From the NCBI RefSeq assembly GCF_017875955.1, contig NZ_JAGINK010000001.1, forward strand, positions 5,052,501 to 5,116,500: a stretch of 64,000 bases of DNA, read 5' to 3'. Position 1 is the stretch's first letter, and each line of letters begins with the position of its first letter. The notes under the pieces were generated by a model. That model did not search any database. It saw only the letters and a program-made list of their open reading frames with translations, and was not told the origin of the DNA. The DNA comes from Pseudomonas sp. BP8. Its GTDB lineage: Bacteria > Pseudomonadota > Gammaproteobacteria > Pseudomonadales > Pseudomonadaceae. Positions 17,279 through 24,773 of this stretch are shown in pieces. Position numbers and translations under genes: made by a program.

Positions 17279-18345
17279 GCCGTACGCCCGCTGTAATTCT
17301 TCTCGACCCAGTCGCGGTAACCGCCGGACTGCACGTTCTCGACCCATTGGGCGTTGGCCAGGTACCACTCGACAGTCTTGCGAATGCCCGTCTCGAAGGT
17401 TTCCGCAGGCTTCCAGCCCAGCTCACGCTCGAGCTTGCGCGCGTCGATCGCGTAACGCCGGTCGTGGCCTGGGCGGTCGGTGACGTAGGTGATCTGCCCG
17501 GCGTAGGTTTGCCCATCGGCGCGCGGGCGCAGCTCATCCAGTAGGGCACAGACGCGATTGACGATGTCCAGGTTGGGTTTTTCGTTCCAGCCACCGACGT
17601 TGTACACCTCGCCGAGCCGGCCGGCTTCAAGCACGCGGCGAATGGCACTGCAGTGGTCTTTGACGTACAGCCAGTCGCGAATCTGCTGGCCATCGCCATA
17701 GACCGGCAGCGACTTGCCGGCCAGGGCGTTGACGATCATCAGCGGGATGAGTTTTTCCGGGAAGTGGAACGGGCCGTAGTTGTTCGAGCAATTGGTGGTC
17801 AGCACCGGCAGGCCGTAGGTGTGGTGATACGAGCGCACCAGGTGATCGCTGGCCGCCTTGCTCGCCGAGTACGGGCTGTTCGGCTGGTACTGGTGGGTCT
17901 CGGTGAACGCCGGTTCATCGGCCGCCAGCGAGCCGTACACTTCGTCGGTCGACACATGCAGGAAGCGAAACGCCTGGCGGGCGTCGTCGGCGAGGTTGTT
18001 CCAGTAAGCGCGAACTTCTTCGAGCAGGCGGAAAGTGCCCACGATGTTGGTTTCGATGAAGTCTTCTGGGCCGTGGATCGAACGGTCGACGTGCGACTCG
18101 GCGGCAAAGTTGACGATGGCCCGCGGCTGGTGTTCGGCCAGCAGGCGCTTGACCAGCGTGCTGTCACCAATGTCGCCATGGACAAAGATGTGCCGCTCGT
18201 CACCGTGCAAGCTGCTCAGGGTCTGCAGGTTGCCGGCATAGGTGAGTTTGTCGAGATTGACGACTGACTCGTTGGATTCTGCCAGCCAGTCCAGCACGAA
18301 ATTTGCGCCGATGAAGCCTGCGCCGCCAGTTACCAGAATGGTCAT
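17275..18345 (-). CDS. rmlB: dTDP-glucose 4,6-dehydratase
   Basis: A 356-residue extended SDR enzyme that converts dTDP-glucose to dTDP-4-keto-6-deoxyglucose. It shows VTGGAGFIGANF at the N-terminus, the catalytic DE pair in STDEVYGSL, and YSASKAASDHLV (YxxxK). The ATG at 18345 is preferred over an in-frame start five codons upstream because it begins directly at the Rossmann strand (MTILVTGG). It is the first of the rmlBDA trio, while rmlC lies 3.4 kb upstream in the same transcription direction. The 87-bp gap to the dehydratase gene upstream leaves room for an internal promoter, but none was evident. Confidence 0.96.
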   Translation of the reverse strand: MTILVTGGAGFIGANFVLDWLAESNESVVNLDKLTYAGNLQTLSSLHGDERHIFVHGDIGDSTLVKRLLAEHQPRAIVNFAAESHVDRSIHGPEDFIETNIVGTFRLLEEVRAYWNNLADDARQAFRFLHVSTDEVYGSLAADEPAFTETHQYQPNSPYSASKAASDHLVRSYHHTYGLPVLTTNCSNNYGPFHFPEKLIPLMIVNALAGKSLPVYGDGQQIRDWLYVKDHCSAIRRVLEAGRLGEVYNVGGWNEKPNLDIVNRVCALLDELRPRADGQTYAGQITYVTDRPGHDRRYAIDARKLERELGWKPAETFETGIRKTVEWYLANAQWVENVQSGGYRDWVEKNYSGRTA

Positions 18346-18432
18346 GTTGTAGTCTTCCAATGTATGGCCTGGTTCACTCAGGCGTATTGATCGTTGCGGG
18401 GCGGATCTGTGATCCGGGCGCGCGAACTTCAG

Positions 18433-20430
18433 TCAGGGCTCGAACCTGCGCTGCTGGTAGAGCCAATCGACGATTTCCCCTTCCGGGCTGTAGCCAATCA
18501 CCAGCTCGCGCAAGAGCTGGCGTACCAGCAGGAACTCGTCGCTGGCAACCGCCGACTGCAAGTGCTCCAGCCGCTGCTTGAGGACATCCCAGCTCAGGTA
18601 ATCTTCGTTGGCACTCATGATCATCGGGTGGCGGGTAGCCAGCACGTTTTCGCCGATGAGCAGTTCTTCGTAGAGCTTCTCGCCGGGCCGCAGCCCAGTG
18701 AATTCAACCGCGATCTCACCTTGCGGGTTGCGCTCCGAGCGAATGCTGAAGCCCGACAGGTGGATCATTTTCTCTGCCAGTTCGACGATTTTTACCGGCT
18801 CGCCCATGTCCAGCACAAAGACGTCGCCGCCCTTGCCCATTGAGCCGGCCTGAATCACCAGTTGCGCGGCCTCGGGGATGGTCATGAAATAGCGGGTAAT
18901 TTTCGGGTGGGTGACGGTCAGCGGGCCGCCGGCCTTGATCTGCTTGTGGAACAGCGGGATCACCGAGCCGGACGAGCCCAGCACGTTGCCGAAACGAACC
19001 ATGGTGAAGCGGGTCTTGTTGACCTGCGAAACATTGCCGACATCACCGAATAGCACGGGTGCCACTTCGCGGCTCAGCGCCTGCAAGGTCATCTCGGCAA
19101 GCCGCTTGGTGCTGCCCATGACGTTGGTCGGGCGCACGGCCTTGTCGGTGGAAATCAACACGAAGTTGGCCACCCCAGCCCGCAGCGCCGCCTGCGCGGT
19201 GCGCAGGGTGCCGAAGACATTGTTCGAAACGCCTTCGGCAATGTTGTGTTCGACCATCGGCACGTGTTTGTAGGCGGCCGCGTGATAGACCGTGTCGACT
19301 TTCCACGCGCACATGACATCGAGCATCCGGGCCTGGTCACGGACCGAGCCAAGCATCGGAATCAACTGCACGCCGAGGCTCTCGCGGGCAATCCGCTGCT
19401 CAAGTTCACTGGCAATGCTGTAGAGGTTGAACTCACTGTGCTCGAACAGCAACAGGGTGCGCGGCGCCTGGCCGAGGATCTGCCGGCACAGCTCGGAGCC
19501 GATCGAACCGCCCGCGCCGGTAACCATTACCACTTGGCCGACGATGCAGCGTTCGAGCAGGTCGTTCTGCGCGGGGACCGTGTCGCGGCCGAGCAGGTCG
19601 GCGATGTCCACTTCCTGGATATCGTCGACCTTGACCCGGCCACTGGCCAAGTCCATGAAACCGGGCACGCTGCGCACATGCAGCGGATACCCCTCGAGCA
19701 GGTTGAGAATCTCGCGCCGACGGGGCCTGCTGACGGATGGGATGGCCAGCAGAATCTCTTCGGCACCGGTGTCCTCGATCATCCGTTGCAGTTGCTCGGG
19801 CGGGTACACCTGCAGACCGGCAATGACCCGATCGGCAATACTTGTGTCATCGTCGATGAACGCCACCGGGCGCATCGCCTTGCCCATGCGCAGGGCTGCC
19901 ACCAACTGGTTGCCTGCCGAGCCTGCACCGTAGATGGCGACCCGCGGCAAACCGTCATCGCGGTTGGCAAACGGCACGTGCTGCACCGCCGTGGCAAACC
20001 AGTCGCCAAGGAAATACTGGCGCATGGCCAGGCGCAAGCCGCCGACCATGATCAGGCTCAACCACCAGTAGTTGAACATGATCGAGCGCGGTACCACGTT
20101 GTGGTGGTTACCCGACCAGAAGATGATGAAGCCCAACAGCACTGCCGACAACGTTACGGCCTTGATGATCGCGATCAGCGCGTCATTGCCGAAGTAGCGC
20201 ATGACTGCCCGGTACAGGCCAAAGCGGATGAACAGCGGAATCGCCACCAGCGGCGCGCAGGCGAACAGCCAGGTATGGTCCAGCACCGGGTTGGCCAGGT
20301 CGTCGATGCCCAGGCGCACGAGAAACGCCAACCACAGCGCAGCCCACACCAGAATGACATCCGTCGCTACCTGAATCAGCCGTTTATGGCGACGAGGCAG
20401 TCCAAGCAATCTTGTTCTCAGCTTATCCAT
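18433..20430 (-). CDS. WbpM/PglF-like UDP-GlcNAc 4,6-dehydratase (membrane-bound)
   Basis: A 665-residue inner-membrane enzyme with about four N-terminal helices (roughly residues 18-140), a first Rossmann domain (YGAGSAGNQLV) and a C-terminal catalytic SDR domain beginning VTGAGGSIGSELCR near residue 302. Like WbpM, FlaA1 and PglF, it has MGSTK (M438 to K442) in place of the usual YxxxK. It converts UDP-GlcNAc to the 4-keto-6-deoxy sugar, the precursor of QuiNAc, FucNAc or bacillosamine. It sits beside PglD-, PglC- and DegT-like genes, so a 4-amino product is likely. wbpM typically closes O-antigen loci in Pseudomonas; here rmlBDA lie beyond it. Confidence 0.93.
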   Translation of the reverse strand: MDKLRTRLLGLPRRHKRLIQVATDVILVWAALWLAFLVRLGIDDLANPVLDHTWLFACAPLVAIPLFIRFGLYRAVMRYFGNDALIAIIKAVTLSAVLLGFIIFWSGNHHNVVPRSIMFNYWWLSLIMVGGLRLAMRQYFLGDWFATAVQHVPFANRDDGLPRVAIYGAGSAGNQLVAALRMGKAMRPVAFIDDDTSIADRVIAGLQVYPPEQLQRMIEDTGAEEILLAIPSVSRPRRREILNLLEGYPLHVRSVPGFMDLASGRVKVDDIQEVDIADLLGRDTVPAQNDLLERCIVGQVVMVTGAGGSIGSELCRQILGQAPRTLLLFEHSEFNLYSIASELEQRIARESLGVQLIPMLGSVRDQARMLDVMCAWKVDTVYHAAAYKHVPMVEHNIAEGVSNNVFGTLRTAQAALRAGVANFVLISTDKAVRPTNVMGSTKRLAEMTLQALSREVAPVLFGDVGNVSQVNKTRFTMVRFGNVLGSSGSVIPLFHKQIKAGGPLTVTHPKITRYFMTIPEAAQLVIQAGSMGKGGDVFVLDMGEPVKIVELAEKMIHLSGFSIRSERNPQGEIAVEFTGLRPGEKLYEELLIGENVLATRHPMIMSANEDYLSWDVLKQRLEHLQSAVASDEFLLVRQLLRELVIGYSPEGEIVDWLYQQRRFEP

Positions 20431-20474
20431 ATAACCTCAGAGTCCCTCCAGGTTGAGAAGATACCGGCAGTGTT

Positions 20475-21101
20475 TCAAGGACGGGCCATAGGCCGCGCCG
20501 GCACACCGATCACGGTGGTGTCGTCGGCTACGTCGCAGACCACCACACCACCCGCGCCCACGGTCGCCCTGCAACCAATCTTGATTATCTGCCTGACCAC
20601 CGCACCGATACCTATCCAGCTGCGCTCACCAACGCCAACCCCTCCAGCCAAGCGAGCGCCAGGGCTGACATGCACGTGGTCACCAATACGGCAATCGTGA
20701 TCGACACTGCTGCCTGTATTGAGAATGGCACCCTCGCCCACTGTGGCAAATGCATTGACCACCGCGCCGGCAAAAACCACCGTGCCACGGCCCAGCGAGG
20801 CGTGGCGGCTGACCACGGCGCTGGGGTGCACCAGCACAGGCACTGGCGCACCCCGCTGTTGCAACTCGCGCATCTTCTGCGCACGCACGGCATTGTTGCC
20901 GATGGCGACGATCACGCCTTGATAGTGATCAAGCCGCTCAAGCAATTGTGCGCCGCCGCCGACCACTGGCCAGGCGCCGTTCTCGCTCAGCCCGGGCCAC
21001 GCATCGTCAAAAAAGTCGATCTGCTGCCAGCCACACAGCTCGGCCAGATCAGCCACCACCTTGCCGTGGCCACTCGCCCCGAGGATCGCCAGGCGATTCA
21101 T
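20475..21101 (-). CDS. PglD-like sugar O/N-acetyltransferase (left-handed beta-helix)
   Basis: A 208-residue protein with an N-terminal Rossmann-like UDP-sugar pocket (LAILGASGHGKVVADLAE) and a C-terminal hexapeptide-repeat beta-helix. The presumed catalytic histidine is in SVDHDCRIGDHVH, and GVPARPM is typical at the end. PglD/NeuD enzymes acetylate the 4-amino group of UDP-4-amino-6-deoxy-HexNAc, or sialic-acid-like sugars. Its start overlaps the stop of the PglC-like gene (ATGA). With the 4,6-dehydratase and the DegT aminotransferase it completes a UDP-N,N'-diacetylbacillosamine-type pathway. The exact sugar is inferred. Confidence 0.88.
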   Translation of the reverse strand: MNRLAILGASGHGKVVADLAELCGWQQIDFFDDAWPGLSENGAWPVVGGGAQLLERLDHYQGVIVAIGNNAVRAQKMRELQQRGAPVPVLVHPSAVVSRHASLGRGTVVFAGAVVNAFATVGEGAILNTGSSVDHDCRIGDHVHVSPGARLAGGVGVGERSWIGIGAVVRQIIKIGCRATVGAGGVVVCDVADDTTVIGVPARPMARP

Positions 21102-21694
21102 TTCGGCGATCCGGTGAATTTCGACATGGTGGCCTGACCTTCGCCCGAGATTCCGTCACGTACCAGGACCTTCTTCACGGTCAGCAGGAGGATCTTCAAG
21201 TCCAGCAGTGTCGAGCGGTTGTCGACGTACCATACATCGAGCCGGAACTTCTCTTCCCAGGACAACGCATTACGGCCATTGATCTGCGCCCAGCCGGTCA
21301 CCCCCGGGCGCACATCGTGGCGACGGTACTGTTCCTGGTCATACAGCGGCAGGTACTCCATGAGCAGCGGCCGCGGGCCGACCAGGCTCATCTCGCCCTT
21401 GAGCACATTCCACAGTTCAGGCAACTCGTCCAGGCTCGAGGCACGCAGGAAGCTGCCAAACGGGGTCATGCGCTTGTCATCGGGCAACGGCACACCGTGT
21501 TCATCAACCGCATCGCGCATCGTACGGAACTTGATCATCTCGAAGGGTTTACCGTTCATGCCCGGACGGACCTGGCGGAACAGCACCGGCGAGCCGAGCT
21601 TGCGCCGAATGCACAGCGCAAGAATGACAATGACCGGGCTCAACAGCACCAGACCAAACAGTGAGGCGACAATATCGATTGCACGCTTAACCAT
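21098..21694 (-). CDS. PglC-like initiating phosphosugar transferase
   Basis: A 198-residue monotopic phosphoglycosyl transferase that moves a sugar-1-phosphate from UDP to undecaprenyl phosphate, starting each O-unit. It has one N-terminal hydrophobic hairpin (FGLVLLSPVIVILAL), the FKIRTM-like MIKFRTM segment, the catalytic pair in SSLDELPELWNVLKGEMSLVGPRP, and RPGVTGWAQINGRN. It lacks the extra helices of WbaP and is PglC-sized. The frame runs 35 codons further upstream, but MVKRAIDIV at 21694 is the family start. It overlaps pglD downstream and follows rmlC after 23 bp. Confidence 0.93.
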   Translation of the reverse strand: MVKRAIDIVASLFGLVLLSPVIVILALCIRRKLGSPVLFRQVRPGMNGKPFEMIKFRTMRDAVDEHGVPLPDDKRMTPFGSFLRASSLDELPELWNVLKGEMSLVGPRPLLMEYLPLYDQEQYRRHDVRPGVTGWAQINGRNALSWEEKFRLDVWYVDNRSTLLDLKILLLTVKKVLVRDGISGEGQATMSKFTGSPK

Positions 21695-21717
21695 AGCCTT
21701 GCCACACGACCGCGCCA

Positions 21718-22263
21718 TCAAGCAAAACACTCGGCAGTGCGCAACGACTTGCCCGCCTGGTCTTTTTCCGAGAGGGTCGGTGCAACTTCGAGCGGCCACT
21801 CGATGGCAACGTCCGGATCATCCCAGGCCAGGCAGCGCTCGTGCGCTGGCGCGTAATAATCGGTGGTCTTGTACAAGAACTCGGCGCTTTCCGACAACAC
21901 CAGGAAGCCATGGGCAAAGCCTTCGGGCACCCACAACTGATGTTTATTGTGCTCGGACAGCACAGCGCCAACCCATTGACCAAAGGTCGGCGACGACCGA
22001 CGAAGGTCGACGGCAACGTCAAAGACCTCGCCAGATACCACCCGGACCAGCTTCCCTTGCGGCTGGCTGATCTGGTAATGCAGCCCGCGCAGTACCCGCC
22101 GGGTGGATTTGGAGTGGTTGTCCTGGACAAAGCTGACGGCTCTGCCGACCGCTTCTTCGAACACCTTCTGGTTGAAACTTTCAAGGAAGAAACCCCGCGC
22201 ATCACCAAACACTTTTGGCTCGAACAAGATCACTTCGGGTATTGCCAGAGATGTCGCCTTCAT
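21718..22263 (-). CDS. rmlC: dTDP-4-dehydrorhamnose 3,5-epimerase
   Basis: A 181-residue cupin epimerase acting after RmlB and before RmlD. The catalytic histidine is in RGLHYQ, with VFDVAVDLRRSSPTFG, WVPEGFAHGFLVLS and YKTTDYYAP following in canonical order. RmlC is at its normal length. It is separated from rmlBDA by the PglC-, PglD- and WbpM-like genes, unlike the compact rmlBDAC operons of many pseudomonads. An unrelated 3,4-ketoisomerase is unlikely because the RmlC signature is complete. Confidence 0.95.
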   Translation of the reverse strand: MKATSLAIPEVILFEPKVFGDARGFFLESFNQKVFEEAVGRAVSFVQDNHSKSTRRVLRGLHYQISQPQGKLVRVVSGEVFDVAVDLRRSSPTFGQWVGAVLSEHNKHQLWVPEGFAHGFLVLSESAEFLYKTTDYYAPAHERCLAWDDPDVAIEWPLEVAPTLSEKDQAGKSLRTAECFA

Positions 22264-22365
22264 TAGATTGCCCTATTCATGAAATCGTGTTGCAGCGCTG
22301 CAGTTGCACCGGCATTCACTGGCCACAACCGCAGACGTACGCTTATACAGAAGGCCCGGCCGGAC

Positions 22366-23550
22366 TTACGCCGTCGCCTGGGCCATTACGTCCTGCAGTA
22401 CCTCGCAGGTCTTGCGCATTTCGGCCTCGGTCAGGGTCGGATGCACCAGGAACATCAGGCTGGTCTCGCCCAGCTCGCGGGCAATGACCAGGCGCTGCTC
22501 AGGGCGCCAGCCGGTACCGTCGAAGGCTTTTTCCAGGTAGACCTCGGAGCAGGAACCGGAGAACGCCGGCACACCGCGTTGGGCAATTTCGTGGAGGATC
22601 CGGTCACGATCCCAACCGGCCGCCAGTTTGCCCGGTTCGACAAATACATAGCACTTGTAGGCAGCGTGTTCGCAGTCGCCAGGCACCGCCGGCACCCGCA
22701 GGCCTGGCAGGCTGGCCGCGCACTCCCAGATCTGGCCGGCGTTGCGCAGGCGGCTGGCGTGCCACTCCGGCATCAGCCCGAGCTGGATCGAGCCGATCAC
22801 GGCCTGCATTTCCAGCATCCGCCAGTTGGTGCCGAAGCTTTCGTGCAGCCAACGGAAGCCTGGCGCGTGCTGGCGCTCATACACCGCGTCCCAGCTTTTG
22901 CCGTGATCCTTGTACGACCACATGCGCTTCCACAACTCGGAGTCATTGGTGGTGACGATGCCACCCTCGCCGCCAGTGGTCATGATCTTGTCCTGGCAGA
23001 ACGACCAGGCGCCGACATGGCCGATGGAACCCACCGCGCGACCTTTGTAGCGTGCACCGTGAGCTTGCGCACAGTCCTCGATCACCTTCAGGTCGTGGGC
23101 GGCGGCCAATGCCATGATCGGGTCCATGTCACATGGCCAGCCAGCCAGGTGGACGCAGATCACCGCACGGGTGCGTGGGCTCAGGACCTTGCTGATGGTC
23201 TCTGCCGTGATGTTCTGCGAGTCACGGTCGACCTCGGCAAACACCGGGATAGCACCGGCATTGACGATGCTCGAGACCGATGCGAGGAACGTGCGCGGCG
23301 TCACCACTACCTCGTCACCCGCGCCGATGCCCAGAGCCTTCAGCGCCAGGTCGAGGGCCACGGTGCCGTTGGTCACGGCGACGGCGTGCGCGCAGTCGGC
23401 ATACGCGGCAAAGGCCTGCTCGAATTTTCGCCCAGCCTCCCCCGTCCAGTAGTTGACCCGGTTGGACAGCAGGACATCACGCACCGCGTCGGCTTCTTGC
23501 GTCGAGAACGAGGGCCATGGCGAAAAAGGAGTGTTCAACACGATATGCAC
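22366..23550 (-). CDS. DegT/DnrJ/EryC1-family sugar aminotransferase (PglE-like role)
   Basis: A 394-residue PLP-dependent aminotransferase acting on nucleotide keto-sugars. The PLP lysine is K188 in FCQDKIMTTGGEGG, and the aspartate lies in VIEDCAQAHGA, both typical of the family. The frame continues 34 codons upstream without a better start. GTG 23550 begins HIVLNTPFSPWP and gives a normal length, but the start is uncertain because the Shine-Dalgarno site is weak. Given the nearby 4,6-dehydratase and PglD/PglC homologues it probably aminates C4 of UDP-4-keto-6-deoxy-GlcNAc. A dTDP-linked substrate from RmlB is the alternative. Confidence 0.87.
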   Translation of the reverse strand: MHIVLNTPFSPWPSFSTQEADAVRDVLLSNRVNYWTGEAGRKFEQAFAAYADCAHAVAVTNGTVALDLALKALGIGAGDEVVVTPRTFLASVSSIVNAGAIPVFAEVDRDSQNITAETISKVLSPRTRAVICVHLAGWPCDMDPIMALAAAHDLKVIEDCAQAHGARYKGRAVGSIGHVGAWSFCQDKIMTTGGEGGIVTTNDSELWKRMWSYKDHGKSWDAVYERQHAPGFRWLHESFGTNWRMLEMQAVIGSIQLGLMPEWHASRLRNAGQIWECAASLPGLRVPAVPGDCEHAAYKCYVFVEPGKLAAGWDRDRILHEIAQRGVPAFSGSCSEVYLEKAFDGTGWRPEQRLVIARELGETSLMFLVHPTLTEAEMRKTCEVLQDVMAQATA

Positions 23551-23632
23551 CTGTTTACTGGACAGTAGTACGGCCGCACCACCCTGCTGGGGTGGCTGGC
23601 CAGTAGAAATATAAAAACGCCTGCAGGCGTGT

Positions 23633-24769
23633 TCAGCGCGCGCCGGGCGCAATGCCCATTTCAGCGAGCATGACCGCGTTCACCGAGTGTACGTCATAGC
23701 GCTGTGCGGCCATCTCCCTGGACCTGCGCCCCATGCGCGAGGTCAGTTCGGGTTCGAGCACAAATCGGGTCATCGCCTCGACCAGTTGTTCGACGCTCTT
23801 CACGGCCACCAGCATGCCGTTGTCTTCCGGCACCACCGTTTCGCGGCAGCCGGGGGCATCGGTGGTGATGATCGGGCGGCCCATCGCCATGGCTTCGAGC
23901 ACAGTTCGCGGGGTGCCTTCTCGATAAGACGGCAGGACGTAGACACTACAGCCCTCGATCGCTGGACGCACGTCGCCAAGGCGCCCGAGGTACTCCAGGG
24001 AGCCCTCGGCAACCCAGCGGTCCAGCTCGTGCTGGGCAATAGCGTCGGGATTGTCGTCAATCCAGCCGACCAGCGCAAAACTTGCCTGTGGGTACTGCTC
24101 GCGCATGCGCTGCGCGGCTGCCGCGTACTCGCGCACGCCCTTGTCGCCCAACAAGCGGGCGATCAACAGAAAACGCGGGCTGTCCGGCAACGGCGCCACC
24201 GCAAACGAAGCGACATCCACGCCAGAGCCGTTGACCACGCACGAGGGCACCTGTGGCGGGAGCAGCTTCAGCGAGCGGAACAGCGCTTCATCGTCCGGGT
24301 TCTGGAAAAACACCTTGTGCGTGCAGCGCAACGCAACCGCATAGAGCGTCTGCACTACCCTGCGCACCAGGCCGCGCTTGCCTTTCTGCTCAGGCTCCTG
24401 AAACGCATAGCCCAGGCCTGTGATCAGGGCAAAGCGCTGCGGCACCCGCGCCAGCCAGGCGGCAATCGATCCGTACACCACCGGCTTGACCGTATATCCC
24501 ATGACATGGGAGGGGCGGATCTGGCGCATCAGACGCCAAAGCTGCAACAGCGAGCGCAAGTCGGTCAGTGGGTTCAGGCCTACCCGCTGCAGGGCGATAT
24601 CATGCACGGTAATGCCCTTGGCCTCGAGCACCGCCCGCACCGTGCTGCCCGCAGCCAGGTCAGGCGCGGCAACATGCACCTGCAGGCCACTGGCGCGCAG
24701 CGCATCGAGCAGCGGCCCACGGAAGTTCAGCAGTGAGTCGGGATGACTCGCGATCAACAGAAATTTCAT
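23633..24769 (-). CDS. GT4 glycosyltransferase (PglA-like)
   Basis: A 378-residue GT-B enzyme. The C-terminal donor-binding segment is SYREGTPRTVLEAMAMGRP (the E-x7-E motif), followed by DAPGCRETV. The acceptor half contains VGLNPLTDL and PQRFALITGLGYAF, which resembles PglA, the enzyme that adds HexNAc to undecaprenyl-PP-bacillosamine. The ATG at 24769 is chosen over an in-frame start 25 codons upstream because MKFLLIASHPDS is the natural N-terminal strand. It lies 4 bp after asnB. It likely adds the second sugar of the O-unit; donor and linkage are inferred. Confidence 0.88.
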   Translation of the reverse strand: MKFLLIASHPDSLLNFRGPLLDALRASGLQVHVAAPDLAAGSTVRAVLEAKGITVHDIALQRVGLNPLTDLRSLLQLWRLMRQIRPSHVMGYTVKPVVYGSIAAWLARVPQRFALITGLGYAFQEPEQKGKRGLVRRVVQTLYAVALRCTHKVFFQNPDDEALFRSLKLLPPQVPSCVVNGSGVDVASFAVAPLPDSPRFLLIARLLGDKGVREYAAAAQRMREQYPQASFALVGWIDDNPDAIAQHELDRWVAEGSLEYLGRLGDVRPAIEGCSVYVLPSYREGTPRTVLEAMAMGRPIITTDAPGCRETVVPEDNGMLVAVKSVEQLVEAMTRFVLEPELTSRMGRRSREMAAQRYDVHSVNAVMLAEMGIAPGAR

Positions 24770-24773
24770 CGTT

